From Paeniglutamicibacter sulfureus (GTDB lineage Bacteria; Actinomycetota; Actinomycetes; Actinomycetales; Micrococcaceae), in assembly GCF_039535115.1 (NCBI RefSeq), contig NZ_BAAAWO010000001.1, positions 496,001 through 560,000 of the forward strand: 64,000 nt of DNA. Direction: 5' to 3'. How positions within the stretch are numbered: position 1 is the first letter of the stretch; every line of letters starts with the position of its first letter. Both the position numbers and the translations under genes were made by a program. This document shows positions 16,836-26,759 of the stretch, in pieces. The notes under the pieces were generated by a model, which had not been told where the DNA came from, made no database searches, and was given only the letters and a program-made list of their open reading frames with translations.

Positions 16836-17894
16836 ATGGCAGAAACCGGTGCGTTGACCGACGCCGGCTCGGAACCCGAGGAGCGGGTGCTCGAGGCGGC
16901 GTTGCGCCCCAAGAACCTGGACGACTTCGTTGGCCAGGCCCGCGTGCGCCAGCAGCTTTCGCTGGTGCTCGAGGCCTCCAAGATCCGCGAACGCACCGCC
17001 GACCACGTGCTGCTCTCGGGCCCGCCTGGCCTGGGCAAGACCACGCTGTCGATGATCATTGCCGCCGAGATGAACGCGCCGCTTCGCATCAGCTCCGGCC
17101 CGGCGATCCAGCATGCCGGCGACCTGGCCGCCATCCTCTCCTCGCTCACCGAGGGGGAGGTGCTGTTCCTGGACGAGATCCACCGGATGAGCCGCCCGGC
17201 CGAGGAAATGCTCTATATGGCCATGGAGGACTTCCGGGTCGACATCATCGTGGGCAAGGGTGCCGGTGCGACGGCGATTCCGCTTGAGCTTCCCCCGTTC
17301 ACATTGGTCGGTGCCACCACTCGCGCCGGGTTGCTGCCCGGGCCGCTGCGCGACAGGTTCGGCTTCACCGGCCACCTGGAGTTCTACAGCGTCGAGGAAC
17401 TCGAGCTGGTGCTGCGCCGCTCGGCGATGATGCTCTCGCTGAAGGTCAATTCCGCGGCGTTCTACGAAATCGCCTCCCGCTCGCGCGGCACCCCCCGCAT
17501 CGCCAACCGGCTGCTGCGCCGGGTGCGCGACTGGGCGCTGGTGAACCGGCTCGAAAGCATCGACGCCCGCGCAGCCTCCGCCGCCCTGGACATGTACGAG
17601 GTCGACGCCCGCGGTCTGGACCGCCTGGACCGTGCAGTGCTCCATGCCCTGTGCACCAAGTTCGGCGGGGGACCGGTGGGCCTCTCGACACTCGCGATTG
17701 CCGTGGGCGAGGAGACCGAGACGGTGGAGACCGTCGCCGAGCCGTTCCTGGTCCGCGAGGGCCTGCTCGGGCGAACCCCGCGGGGCCGCATCGCCACCGC
17801 GGAGGCTTGGAGCCACCTGGGACTCCGGATGCCCGCCGATGCCGTATTTGCCGGGCAGGCCAGCTTCGAGCTCGACGCTGACGACGAGGAATAG
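16836..17894 (+). CDS. ruvB: Holliday junction branch migration helicase RuvB
   Basis: 352-residue AAA+ motor of branch migration. Walker [10 protein letters not shown] is at residues 62-70, Walker B DEIH at 113-116, and the arginine-finger segment GPLRDRFG is at about 169-176. The C-terminal winged helix (from about 275, with [10 protein letters not shown]) contacts DNA. Full length, with no unusual residues. Last gene of the ruvAB pair; a 175-base gap with a likely promoter separates it from yajC. Confidence 0.97.
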   Translation: MAETGALTDAGSEPEERVLEAALRPKNLDDFVGQARVRQQLSLVLEASKIRERTADHVLLSGPPGLGKTTLSMIIAAEMNAPLRISSGPAIQHAGDLAAILSSLTEGEVLFLDEIHRMSRPAEEMLYMAMEDFRVDIIVGKGAGATAIPLELPPFTLVGATTRAGLLPGPLRDRFGFTGHLEFYSVEELELVLRRSAMMLSLKVNSAAFYEIASRSRGTPRIANRLLRRVRDWALVNRLESIDARAASAALDMYEVDARGLDRLDRAVLHALCTKFGGGPVGLSTLAIAVGEETETVETVAEPFLVREGLLGRTPRGRIATAEAWSHLGLRMPADAVFAGQASFELDADDEE

Positions 17895-17989
17895 GCGACG
17901 GCCAATGCCCCGCGCCGGCGCGAGCCATGATTCAGAGGACATTCGCAGGCCAAAACGCCTGCGCGGTCGGGGTTTGGCCAGAAAGTCCC

Positions 17990-17997
17990 TATAGTAT
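17990..17997 (+). promoter_or_regulatory. -10-like TATAGTAT before yajC
   Basis: TATAGTAT stands out in the GC-rich gap between ruvB and yajC and offers two overlapping TAnnnT boxes. No -35 hexamer is at the right distance. Transcription from here would give yajC a leader of about 65 bases. Confidence 0.35.
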
Positions 17998-18069
17998 GGA
18001 AAAGCCCACCGGCTGCGCAATTGCGATTGTGCGCGCCGTTGACCATGACTTAGAAACAGGTATTATCTC

Positions 18070-18525
18070 GTGACCGAAAACGTTTTGGCCCAAGCCGCTG
18101 CCGGCGGAGCGGCCCCGTTCGACCCGACCATGTTGATCATGCTCGCCGCCTTTGGCCTGCTGATCTTCATGATGATGCGTGGCCGTAAGAAGGCGGCCAA
18201 GGCTCAGGAGGAAATCCGCTCGAATCTTGCCCCGGGCGCCGAGGTGATGACCCAGTTCGGTCTCTTCGGCACCATCTCGAGCATCGACACCGATGAGAAC
18301 AAGATCGTCCTGGAGGTATCCCCGGGCAGCTTCGTCACCGTGCACTCCCAGGTCGTTGCCAAGGTTGTCGCCCCCGAAGCGGCCGAAGCCGACGCCGTTG
18401 AGGTCCCGAACGATGCATCATCGCTGACCTCCGAGCAGGCCGGGAACACCGAAGCCGCCGACGTCGAAAGCCCCGAGGAGACCCTGCGTCGCCTCAACAA
18501 CGACGACAAGGGCCCCAAGGCCTAA
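18070..18525 (+). CDS. yajC: Preprotein translocase subunit YajC
   Basis: Small single-span membrane protein associated with SecDF in the Sec translocase. 151 residues, with one membrane helix at about 17-36 followed by the basic stop-transfer RGRKKAAKAQEE and the YajC domain (about 50-95, GAEVMTQFGLFGTI). A longer acidic, low-complexity C-terminal tail (about 100-151) is typical of actinobacteria. GTG start. It precedes secD and secF in the standard order. Confidence 0.93.
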   Translation: MTENVLAQAAAGGAAPFDPTMLIMLAAFGLLIFMMMRGRKKAAKAQEEIRSNLAPGAEVMTQFGLFGTISSIDTDENKIVLEVSPGSFVTVHSQVVAKVVAPEAAEADAVEVPNDASSLTSEQAGNTEAADVESPEETLRRLNNDDKGPKA

Positions 18526-18588
18526 CGGGGCCGTGCCCCCCCCGGGCACCCCCCCTCACCCCCGTAGCAGTGAACGGTGGCCGGATTT

Positions 18589-18609
18589 CTGTGGGCCAAG
18601 GGCCCACAG
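18589..18609 (+). other. Hairpin in the yajC-secD gap
   Basis: CTGTGGGCC and GGCCCACAG form a perfect 9-bp stem with a 3-base loop in the 228-base gap between yajC and secD. A C-rich run (18535-18560) precedes it. It could be a partial terminator or an mRNA stabiliser; there is no T-tract. Confidence 0.4.
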
Positions 18610-18753
18610 GTGAGCAACCCGGCCTCGACCGAACTTCACCAAGCGGCCCGGAGCCGCCCCGGATCCCTCTGAGGGGGGAGTTGCGGCCGGCTTCGGGTTT
18701 TCCGCGGAATCTTCGTCCCCGCGAGGGCGACGGAACAACCAGAAAGCCCCACG

Positions 18754-20487
18754 ATGTCATCTACTGGTCCGATCAAGCAGGCGCGTAAATCCCTGCTGTG
18801 GCTCGGCGTGATCTTCCTTATTTCGGCAGCCATCCTCATTACCGGCGTGCTGAGCGGGAAGGCAGCATTTGCCCCCAAACTTGCCCTCGACCTTGAGGGC
18901 GGCACCCAAATGATCTTGGCCCCGCGAGTTGAGGGCGGTGCCGCGGCAACGCAGGAGCAACTGGACCAGGCGGTGGAAATCATCCGCCAGCGTGTGGACG
19001 GCACCGGTGTGTCAGAAGCCGAGATCACCACCCAGTCCGGGCGCAACGTCGTGGTCTCCATGCCGGGCGTTCCGGACACCCGCACCCGCGAACTGATCCA
19101 GGCCTCGGCCAACATGGAGTTCCGTCCGGTCATCCTGGCCGGGCCCTTCACGGCCGTTCCCGAGGACCAGCGACTGCCGGAGGCGGAGCTTCCCAAGCCG
19201 TCTGCCGAGCCGGAGAACGGTTCGGACCTGAACTGGATCGACGCGGCCCTGTACCAGCAGTTCGAGGCCTACGATTGCCCCGCCGAGCTCGGCCAGGGAT
19301 CCGAGGAATCGCACGACCCGTCCAAGCCGATGATCTCCTGCGACCCGGACATGGGACAGAAGTACATCCTGGGTCCGGTCGAGGTTCCCGGCGCCGACAT
19401 TGCCGATGCCTCCTTCGGCATGGTCCGCGGCCAGCAGGGCGCGGTCACCGGCCAGTGGGGCGTGAACCTGGAATTCAACAACGAGGGCAAGACGAAGTTC
19501 GCCGAAGTCACCCAGCGACTGGTTGGCATGCAGGGCGCGCAGAACCAGTTTGCGATCGTGCTTGACGGCACCGTGATCTCCGCCCCGACTGCAAACGCGG
19601 TGATCCCCGACGGGCGCGCCCAGATCACCGGCAACTTCACCGAGCAATCCTCCAAGGCCCTGGCCGACCAGCTGAAGTTCGGCGCCCTGCCGATCAGCTT
19701 CGACATCCAGTCCGAGCAGCAGATCTCCGCGACCCTTGGTTCGGACCAGCTGCGCAGCGGCCTCATCGCGGGCCTGATCGGCATGGGGCTGGTGGCCATC
19801 TACTCGCTCTTCCAGTACCGACTGCTGGGCATGGTGACCATCGTGTCGCTGATTGTTTCAGGACTGCTGACCTATCTGGCGCTGGTGCTGCTGGGCTGGT
19901 CCATGAACTACCGGCTCTCGCTGGCAGGCGTTGCGGGCCTGGTGGTGGCCATTGGCCTGATCGCCGACTCCTTCATCGTGTACTTCGAACGCATCCGCGA
20001 CGAACTGCGCGACGGACGTCCGCTGACCTCGGCGGTGGAGATCGGCTGGAAACGCGCCAAGCGGACCATCCTGGCCTCCAAGGCCGTGAACATCCTGGCC
20101 GCGGTGGTGTTGTACATCGTTGCCGTGGGCAACGTGCGGGGCTTCGCCTTCACCCTGGGCCTGACCGCAATTGTCGATATCGTCGTGGTCTTCCTGCTCA
20201 CCCACCCGACCCTGCAGCTGCTGGCCAAGACCAAGTTCTTCGGCGAGGGGCACCGCCTCTCCGGGCTCGACCCGTCACTGCTGGGAGCGGTGCCGCTGTA
20301 CCGCGGTGCCGGACGCGTCCGGAGCTTCAGCCCCGAGGCCGAGGCGGCGCGCGGCAAGAAGAACGCCAATGCGGCTTCCGAAGCCGGGCGCCGGCAGACC
20401 ATCGCCGAACGGCGCAAGGCCGCTACCAGCGTCTCGGCGCCCACCAAGCAGGACGAACCAGCCGGTAAGGATTCTTCAAATGGCTAA
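18754..20487 (+). CDS. secD: Protein translocase subunit SecD
   Basis: 577-residue RND-type membrane protein that with SecF uses the proton gradient to help release exported proteins. The first helix (about 14-34) is followed by LDLEGGTQMIL, the large extracytoplasmic P1 domain, and five further helices in the C-terminal half (about 335-515) with the AGLVVAIGLIADSFIVYFE signature. A basic, Ala/Lys-rich cytoplasmic tail of about 45 residues ends the protein. It overlaps secF by 8 bases, so translation is coupled. Confidence 0.96.
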   Translation: MSSTGPIKQARKSLLWLGVIFLISAAILITGVLSGKAAFAPKLALDLEGGTQMILAPRVEGGAAATQEQLDQAVEIIRQRVDGTGVSEAEITTQSGRNVVVSMPGVPDTRTRELIQASANMEFRPVILAGPFTAVPEDQRLPEAELPKPSAEPENGSDLNWIDAALYQQFEAYDCPAELGQGSEESHDPSKPMISCDPDMGQKYILGPVEVPGADIADASFGMVRGQQGAVTGQWGVNLEFNNEGKTKFAEVTQRLVGMQGAQNQFAIVLDGTVISAPTANAVIPDGRAQITGNFTEQSSKALADQLKFGALPISFDIQSEQQISATLGSDQLRSGLIAGLIGMGLVAIYSLFQYRLLGMVTIVSLIVSGLLTYLALVLLGWSMNYRLSLAGVAGLVVAIGLIADSFIVYFERIRDELRDGRPLTSAVEIGWKRAKRTILASKAVNILAAVVLYIVAVGNVRGFAFTLGLTAIVDIVVVFLLTHPTLQLLAKTKFFGEGHRLSGLDPSLLGAVPLYRGAGRVRSFSPEAEAARGKKNANAASEAGRRQTIAERRKAATSVSAPTKQDEPAGKDSSNG

Positions 20488-21463
20488 TCTCGCAACATGG
20501 GGCAACGAGCTCTACACCGGCAAGCGGTCATACCCGTTCACCGGACGGCGCAAGCTCTGGCTGGTGCTCTCCGCGGTCCTGGTGCTGCTGGCCATCCTGG
20601 TCCCCGTCGCCAAGGGCGGATTCAACCTGGGCATCGAGTTCCGCGGCGGGTCCGAGTTCACCATCTCGAAGGTGGAACACACCGAGGTGCCCGCCGGGGA
20701 GTCCGCCGTCGTGGCGATCGCCCCGGACCACCACCCGCGGGTCACCAACATCGCCCCGAACACCATGCGCGTGCAGACCGACAAGCTCACCGACGACCAG
20801 ACCCTGGACGTCGCCGAGGCACTGGCCGGCGCCTACGGCGTCACCAAGGCGGAAGTGACCTCGACCTTCGTCGGCCCCACCTGGGGCGCGGACATCTCGA
20901 AGCAGGCAATCATCGGCCTCATCGTGTTCGTGGTGCTGGTGGCGTTGCTCATGGCAGCCTACTTCCGCACCTGGAAAATGTCGCTCGCGGCAATCATCGG
21001 GCTGCTCCAGGTCGTGGTGATCACCGCCGGGATCTACTCGCTCTCCGGCTTCGAGGTCACGCCCTCGGCGATCATCGGCTTCCTGACGATCCTGAGCTAT
21101 TCGCTCTATGACACCGTGGTGGTCTTCGACAAGGTGCGCGAAAACACCGCGGGGTTTGAGGGGCAGTCCAAGCGAAACTTCGAGGAACTGGTGAACCTGG
21201 GCATCAACCAGACCCTGGTGCGTTCCATCAACACCTCGGTGGTTGCAGTGCTGCCGGTGGCCTCGATCCTGTTCATCGGTTCCTACCTGCTGGGTGCCGG
21301 CACGCTGAAGGACCTGTCGCTGGCGCTGTTCATCGGCATCATCGTCTCGGCTCTCTCGACGCTCTTTGTCCAGGCTCCGCTCTACTCGCTGCTGCGCGAC
21401 GGCGAACCGGAGATCGAACGCCACAACAAGAAGATCGAGGCAAGCCGACTGGCGAACGTCTAG
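20480..21463 (+). CDS. secF: Protein translocase subunit SecF
   Basis: 327 residues from ATG 20480, which overlaps the secD end. The product begins MANLATWGNELYTGKRSYPF, typical for actinobacterial SecF. It has six predicted helices, the FRGGSEF segment in the extracytoplasmic domain and the conserved LTILSYSLYDTVVVFDKVRE signature with the functional aspartate. The frame is open upstream to 20171 but that part overlaps secD and is not homologous. A strong terminator follows at 21498. Confidence 0.96.
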   Translation: MANLATWGNELYTGKRSYPFTGRRKLWLVLSAVLVLLAILVPVAKGGFNLGIEFRGGSEFTISKVEHTEVPAGESAVVAIAPDHHPRVTNIAPNTMRVQTDKLTDDQTLDVAEALAGAYGVTKAEVTSTFVGPTWGADISKQAIIGLIVFVVLVALLMAAYFRTWKMSLAAIIGLLQVVVITAGIYSLSGFEVTPSAIIGFLTILSYSLYDTVVVFDKVRENTAGFEGQSKRNFEELVNLGINQTLVRSINTSVVAVLPVASILFIGSYLLGAGTLKDLSLALFIGIIVSALSTLFVQAPLYSLLRDGEPEIERHNKKIEASRLANV

Positions 21464-21497
21464 TCTTTGCCTGCACACCGGGTTGAACCGGTGCATT

Positions 21498-21542
21498 GGA
21501 CGGCGGGGCCCCCGGAGGATGACTCCGGTGGCCCCGCCGTCC
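21498..21542 (+). terminator. Terminator after secF
   Basis: GGACGGCGGGGCC (21498-21510) and GGCCCCGCCGTCC (21530-21542) form a perfect 13-bp stem, with a small inner GGAG/CTCC pairing in the loop. It closes the yajC-secD-secF unit. TATAACCT at 21562-21569 just after it is a likely -10 region for relA. Confidence 0.75.
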
Positions 21543-21706
21543 GCCGTTGGCCCGGAAGTGCTATAACCTAGCAAGAGGAAGTTGGAGTGGCCTTCGCCGG
21601 CACCGCCCGCAGCGGCACCCGGAACGAGGGCCTGTTTCGACTTCCCGTGAACTTATTGCGGCGGCAGCGCCACGGCGACGGACCCTGATCGAAAAGGAGG
21701 CACCCG

Positions 21707-23998
21707 ATGGCCGAGAACCACGGTGTCATGATGCCAGGGGCCCCGAATCCCGCACCCAGGCGCGGGACGATCTCCCGGCTGGTCCGCCTGGCCGGACGCG
21801 GGCCCAGTGCCCAGCCCCCGACCCTGGAGCCGTTGCTGCGCACTGTGCGTGCCCAGAACCCCAAGGCGGACCTCGACCTGCTGGCCCGCGCCTACGCCGT
21901 GGCCGAACGCTGCCACGAGGGCCAGAAGCGCAAGAGCGGTGATCCGTACATCACCCACCCCGTGGCGGTGGCCACGATCCTGGCGGAAATGGGCATGAAC
22001 GGGGCGATCCTTGCCGCGGCCCTGCTGCACGACACCGTCGAGGACACCGACTACTCCCTGGAGACCCTCACCCGCGAGTTCGGCGAGGAGATCGCCAAGC
22101 TGGTGGACGGGGTCACCAAGCTGGACAAGGTGCAGTTCGGGGAGGCCGCGCAGGCGGAGACCGTGCGCAAGATGGTCATCGCGATGTCCAAGGACATCCG
22201 CGTGCTGCTGATCAAGCTGGCCGACCGCCTGCACAACGCGCGCACCTGGCGCTACGTCTCCCCGGAGTCCAGCGCCAAGAAGGCGCGCGAGACCCTGGAG
22301 ATCTTCGCACCGCTGGCCCACCGCCTGGGCATGAACACCGTCAAGTGGGAACTTGAGGACCTGTCCTTCGCCGCCCTGCACCCCAAGGTGTACGAGGAGA
22401 TCGTGCGCATGGTCGGGGAACGGACCCCCGAACGCGAGAAGTACCTGGGCACGGTGCGCAGCGCCATCGCCGAGGACATCGCCGCCGCCCGGCTCAAGGC
22501 CGCCATCAGCGGCCGGCCCAAGCACTACTACTCGATCTACCAGAAGATGATCGTGCGCGGCAAGGACTTCGATGACATCCACGACCTGATGGGCGTGCGG
22601 GTGCTCGTTGACACGGTCAAGGACTGCTACGCGGTGCTGGGGTTGATGCACGCGCGCTGGACCCCGCTGCCGGGGCGGTTCAAGGACTACATCGCACTGC
22701 CCAAGTTCAACCTGTACCAGTCGCTGCACACCACCGTGATCGGGCCCGACGGCAAGCCGGTGGAGATCCAGATCCGCACCCACGACATGCACCAGCGCGC
22801 CGAATACGGTGTGGCGGCGCACTTCAAGTACAAGCACGGCGCCGCTTCCGACGGCCGCTCGGTCGAGGAACAGGACATGGACTGGCTGCGCAGCCTCATG
22901 GACTGGCAGAAGGAAACTTCCGACTCCAACGAGTTCCTGGACTCGTTGCGCTACGAGATCAACACCGCCGAGGTCTTCGTCTTCACCCCCAAGGGACAGA
23001 TCATGTCCCTTCCCGTGGGATCCACGCCGGTGGACTTCGCATACTCGGTGCACACGGACGTCGGCCACCGCACCATCGGCGCGCGTGTGAACGGCAAGCT
23101 GGTGCCGCTGAATTCCGAGCTCCACCACGGTGACATGGTGGAGGTCTTCACCTCCAAGGCAGAAAACGCCGGACCGTCCCAGGACTGGCAGGGCTTCGTC
23201 AAGAGCGCCCGAGCGCGAAACAAGATCCGCCAGTGGTTCACCAAGGAACGCCGCGAGGAAGCCATTGAGAAGGGCAAGGAACAGCTGACGAAGGCGCTGC
23301 GGAAGAACAACCTTCCGCTGCAGAAGCTGATGACCCACGACGTGCTTTCCGCCGTCGCCCAGGAGCTGCGCCACCACGACATTTCCGCGCTCTATGCGGC
23401 AGTCGGCGACGGGCACACCTCCGCGCAGAACGTCATCGAGCACCTCACCGCACTGGTCGGCGGGGAAAACGGCGGCGTCGCGGAGGTTCTGGAGGAAACC
23501 CCCATCTACGCGGTGCCGGGCCGGTCGATCGATTCCGACGCCGGGGTCATCGTCCCGGGCGCCGGAGAGGTGCTGGCCAAGCTGGCACGTTGTTGCACGC
23601 CCGTGCCGCCGGACCCGATCCGCGGGTTCGTCACCCGAGGCTCCGGGGTGTCGGTGCACCGGACCGACTGCGTGAACCTCAAGCAGCTCGAGGAACAGCC
23701 CGACCGGCTGGTAGAGGTGCAGTGGGCGCCGACCAAGTCCAGCGTCTTCCTGGTGGAGATCCTGGTCGAGGCGCTGGACCGCAAGTCGCTGCTCTCCGAT
23801 GTGACGCGTGTGCTCTCCGAGAACCACGTGAACATCCTGGCCGCCAGCGTCTCCACCTCGCGCGACCGCGTTGCGTTCTCCCGCTTTGCCTTCGAGATGG
23901 GTGACCCGAAGTACCTCAGCCACGTGCTCAATGCCGTGCGTCGGATCGACGGTGTGTACGACGTGTACCGCACCTCTGGCGGGACCCGCCGCTCCTAG
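21707..23998 (+). CDS. relA: Bifunctional (p)ppGpp synthetase/hydrolase
   Basis: Rel enzyme of the stringent response that both makes and degrades (p)ppGpp. 763 residues. The order is HD hydrolase (YITHPVAVA with His84, and HD at 108-109 in LLHDTVEDT), synthetase ([13 protein letters not shown] through [15 protein letters not shown]), TGS (about 415-475), and C-terminal zinc-finger/ACT region ([17 protein letters not shown], then ACT). Both catalytic halves keep their key motifs, so it should be bifunctional. The start ATG has an excellent AAAGGAGG site. In Mycobacterium an apt gene lies between secF and relA; it is not present here. Confidence 0.96.
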   Translation: MAENHGVMMPGAPNPAPRRGTISRLVRLAGRGPSAQPPTLEPLLRTVRAQNPKADLDLLARAYAVAERCHEGQKRKSGDPYITHPVAVATILAEMGMNGAILAAALLHDTVEDTDYSLETLTREFGEEIAKLVDGVTKLDKVQFGEAAQAETVRKMVIAMSKDIRVLLIKLADRLHNARTWRYVSPESSAKKARETLEIFAPLAHRLGMNTVKWELEDLSFAALHPKVYEEIVRMVGERTPEREKYLGTVRSAIAEDIAAARLKAAISGRPKHYYSIYQKMIVRGKDFDDIHDLMGVRVLVDTVKDCYAVLGLMHARWTPLPGRFKDYIALPKFNLYQSLHTTVIGPDGKPVEIQIRTHDMHQRAEYGVAAHFKYKHGAASDGRSVEEQDMDWLRSLMDWQKETSDSNEFLDSLRYEINTAEVFVFTPKGQIMSLPVGSTPVDFAYSVHTDVGHRTIGARVNGKLVPLNSELHHGDMVEVFTSKAENAGPSQDWQGFVKSARARNKIRQWFTKERREEAIEKGKEQLTKALRKNNLPLQKLMTHDVLSAVAQELRHHDISALYAAVGDGHTSAQNVIEHLTALVGGENGGVAEVLEETPIYAVPGRSIDSDAGVIVPGAGEVLAKLARCCTPVPPDPIRGFVTRGSGVSVHRTDCVNLKQLEEQPDRLVEVQWAPTKSSVFLVEILVEALDRKSLLSDVTRVLSENHVNILAASVSTSRDRVAFSRFAFEMGDPKYLSHVLNAVRRIDGVYDVYRTSGGTRRS

Positions 23999-24022
23999 CC
24001 GCCGGTCCCGGCTCGAACGCCT

Positions 24023-24667
24023 TCAGCCCGCTGCGGGCAGCTCGGTGTCCATCAGGCGGGTGATGGCCATCAGCGCGCGACGCCGACCCGGCCGGCGCAC
24101 CTGCGCGTTGATCTGCTCGAACATCTCCCGGTACCCGCAGCGCAGGCGGGCCGAGTCGTTGATGGCGGCCAGCACCGGCAACGATTCGCGCAGCTCGGAA
24201 TTGAAGGCAATGTCCATCGCCGTGCGCAAGGGCGAGGTGACGGCGATGCCTCCCACCGTGCAGATCTGGTCTTCGTCCATGGCCCCTTCGCTCAGGCGCA
24301 GCACCATCCGCGGCGTTGGCGCGCAGGGCCGGTGGTAGCGCGGCACCACGATGTCCAGTTCGCGCGGCATCGGCGCGCAGCCATAGACCCATGCCGCCGT
24401 GCACTTGCACAGGGCACGGCCGGGCACCAGTTGCTCCCCGGCCACCGCGGCGGCCACCCGCGCGCGGGTCACTGAATTGTCCGGGTGGGCGGCGGAGACG
24501 TAGGCTCCGGGAAGCATCTCGCGCAGGGAACCGCGCAGCCTCAGCGCCTGCAGCTCGTTGAGGGTGAACGGCGCATCGACGAGGATGACCTGCAGGGCGC
24601 CGAGGACCGGGGCCGGGTGCAGGAGTTGTGGTTCGGCCGGTTCGCTCCGGGGGATTGTACGTTCCAT
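24023..24667 (-). CDS. AbiEi-like / hypothetical protein
   Basis: 214 residues from ATG 24667. The pattern (an N-terminal winged-helix-like segment with LRLRGSLREMLPGAYVS, then TAAWVYGC, a basic VVPRYHRP strand and GIAVTSPLRTAMDIAF) resembles the AbiEi antitoxin-like proteins common in Micrococcaceae, where they are annotated as type IV antitoxin family members. No AbiEii-type nucleotidyltransferase toxin lies beside it, so it is not evidently half of a toxin-antitoxin pair. It is convergent with relA, with only 24 bases between stops. Recognition is tentative. Confidence 0.55.
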   Translation of the reverse strand: MERTIPRSEPAEPQLLHPAPVLGALQVILVDAPFTLNELQALRLRGSLREMLPGAYVSAAHPDNSVTRARVAAAVAGEQLVPGRALCKCTAAWVYGCAPMPRELDIVVPRYHRPCAPTPRMVLRLSEGAMDEDQICTVGGIAVTSPLRTAMDIAFNSELRESLPVLAAINDSARLRCGYREMFEQINAQVRRPGRRRALMAITRLMDTELPAAG

Positions 24668-24842
24668 TCCCCCACTCTCACAGGCGAGGGTGCCAGGTGG
24701 CAGGGGAGTGGCGGAAACTGTGGATAACCTTCGAGCACCCCCGATGCCGCGGGCATCCGCTTCCGGGGGGGGATTAAACGCCGCAGGGCGGGTGCGGTTC
24801 GAAGGAACCGTACCCGCCCGGCGGAGCAGTGCGTGTGTGCCG

Positions 24843-26495
24843 TTACTGGAAGTCCGCGGAGGACTTCTGCAGGGTCTCGAGCCACAGGCGACGCGCATCC
24901 AGGGCTTCCTGGGCGGCCTTGACCTTGGACTCGACGCCCTTGGCCTTTGCCTTGGCCAGGTCCTCCTCGAGGCCGGCGATGGCCTCCTCGAGCTGGGTCA
25001 GCATGGAGTTCGAGCGTGCCTTGGTCTCCGGGTTGGACCGGCGCCACTGCTCGTCCTCGGCCGAGCGAACGGCCTCTTCGACTTGACGCAGCGAGGACTC
25101 CACGCGCTGCATGTCGGCACGCGGAACCTTGCCCGCCGCCTCCCAGCGGTCACGGATCGAATCCAGCGACTTCTTGGTCGCGGCCAGGTCCTTGATCGGC
25201 AACAGGGCCTTGGCCTCGACCAGCAGGGCCTCCTTGACGATGAGGTTCGCGCCGAACTCCTCGTCGATGGCGGCGTTCGCGGACTGGCGGGCCTCGAAGA
25301 ACACGTCCTGCGCGGCGCGGAAACGTGCCCACAGGGCGTCGTCGTCCTTGCGCGAAGCGCGCTTGGAGGCCTTCCACTCGTCCATCAGGCGACGGTATTC
25401 GCCGGCGGTCGGTCCCCAGTCGGTCGAACGCGAGAGTTCCTCGGCGCGTGCGATCAATGCTTCCTTGGCGGCCTTGGCCTCGGAGTTGGTCGCATCGAGC
25501 TGCGAGAAGTAGGCCCGGCGGTGGCGGTCGAAGGTGGTGCGGGCGCCGCGGAAGCGCTTCCACAAGGAATCCTCGGTGGATCGTCCCAAGCGAACGCCTG
25601 ACTTCTGGGCGGTCTTCCAGGCGTCGAAGAGGTCGTTCATGCGGTTGGAGCCTTGCTTCCACTGCACGGTCGTCGGATCCGTGGCGGCCAGCGCCTCGGC
25701 CTCGGCGACGATGGCCTCGCGGGCGGCGAGCTCGGTGGCGCGCAACTCCTCATTGGCCTTGCGCTCGGTGGCAACCAGTTCGGCGACGGCGGCGCGGGCG
25801 GTCTCGATGCGCGCTTCCAGTGCCGGGATGTCCCCGACCATGGCACGCTCGGCCACCGTGGCGGCGAGGTGGTCCAAGGTCTTGTTCATGTCAGAGCTCG
25901 GGGCCTTGGCGGCGACGCGCTGCTCCAGGAGCATGAGCGAGGAGACGACCTCGTCGTGCTTGCGCACGAAGTAGGCCAGGGCCTCTTCGGCGGTGGCATC
26001 CGGGTACTGGCCGACCGGGTGCTCGGCGCCGTCGACGAGAAGGAAGACATGGCCGTCCTCGGAAACACGGCCGAACTTGGCGGCTTCCTCCGGCGGGGTG
26101 GTAAACGTCGGGGGAGCGGCCACGGGGGTGGCGACCTTCGCGGCGTGCTTGCCCGATGGGCGCGCGGACGGGGCCATGGCCGCCGGAGTCGGCACGGCAT
26201 GTGCAGCGGGCTTGGCTGCTGCCGGCGTTGCCTCGGCGGCGGGTGCTTCCTGGGCCGCTTCTTCCTCAACTGCCGGGGCTTCCGTTTCGGGTGCCTCCGC
26301 TGCCGCTTCGGGTTCTGCAACCGGGGTTGCCGCGGCAACGGGTGCTTCCTGCGCTGCCGGGGCTTCCGTTTCCGGTGCCTCCACTGCAGCTTCGGGCTCG
26401 GCAACCGGGGTTGCCTCTACCGTGCTTTCGGTTTGCTGCTCCTCGGCCGCTGCTGCTGGCTGGAGATTGTCGTCGGATTGCTGACTGGTGGTCAC
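24843..26495 (-). CDS. DUF349 domain-containing protein
   Basis: 550 residues. The first 130 are low-complexity Ala/Pro/Glu with near-repeats of TPVAEPEAAxEAPETEAPA. Then comes a VFLLVDGAEHPVGQYPDATAEEALAY-type domain (here shortened in quotation to VGQYPDATAEEALAYF) and three helical DUF349 repeats recognisable by WKxxxxSGVRLGRSTEDSLWKRFRGA, DEWKASKRASRKDDDALWARF and RWEAAGKVPR. The gene stands between relA and hisS in many actinobacteria. No biochemical function is established for the family to my knowledge; the long coiled helices suggest a scaffold or nucleic-acid role. GTG start. It diverges from hisS across 264 bases. Confidence 0.85.
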   Translation of the reverse strand: MTTSQQSDDNLQPAAAAEEQQTESTVEATPVAEPEAAVEAPETEAPAAQEAPVAAATPVAEPEAAAEAPETEAPAVEEEAAQEAPAAEATPAAAKPAAHAVPTPAAMAPSARPSGKHAAKVATPVAAPPTFTTPPEEAAKFGRVSEDGHVFLLVDGAEHPVGQYPDATAEEALAYFVRKHDEVVSSLMLLEQRVAAKAPSSDMNKTLDHLAATVAERAMVGDIPALEARIETARAAVAELVATERKANEELRATELAAREAIVAEAEALAATDPTTVQWKQGSNRMNDLFDAWKTAQKSGVRLGRSTEDSLWKRFRGARTTFDRHRRAYFSQLDATNSEAKAAKEALIARAEELSRSTDWGPTAGEYRRLMDEWKASKRASRKDDDALWARFRAAQDVFFEARQSANAAIDEEFGANLIVKEALLVEAKALLPIKDLAATKKSLDSIRDRWEAAGKVPRADMQRVESSLRQVEEAVRSAEDEQWRRSNPETKARSNSMLTQLEEAIAGLEEDLAKAKAKGVESKVKAAQEALDARRLWLETLQKSSADFQ

Positions 26496-26650
26496 CGCTG
26501 AAACTCTTTCGCTAAGGTTCGGCCCCGGTTATGCGCCGGGACACAACTGTCTCCGCCACTTTACCCGCCATGTCCCAACCGCCGGTACTCCTGCGCCGCA
26601 AAACCCTGACGCATTCGCGTCGTTTCGCCATCGGCGCAGTGGCGCGCCAT

Positions 26651-26656
26651 TAGACT
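26651..26656 (+). promoter_or_regulatory. -10 box before hisS
   Basis: TAGACT at 26651-26656 is a good TAnnnT box in the divergent gap between the DUF349 gene and hisS. It would give hisS a leader of about 100 bases. No convincing -35 box is present. Confidence 0.35.
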
Positions 26657-26759
26657 TGGTTCCCTACGTGCCCGCCGCCGATGGCCGAATCCCTCGGACC
26701 GGCGGCCCGCGGACCGTGGCAACCAACCAGTTTTCCCCCTCACTAGGAGTACAGACTTC

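Noticed and set aside
15462..18020. Very long minus-strand frame opposite ruvC-ruvA-ruvB
   Set aside because: It covers three clear plus-strand genes and has the composition of a GC-rich shadow frame.
26200..26470. CRISPR-like periodicity
   Set aside because: The repetition is the Ala/Pro/Glu-rich coding repeat of the DUF349 protein, without constant repeats and unique spacers.
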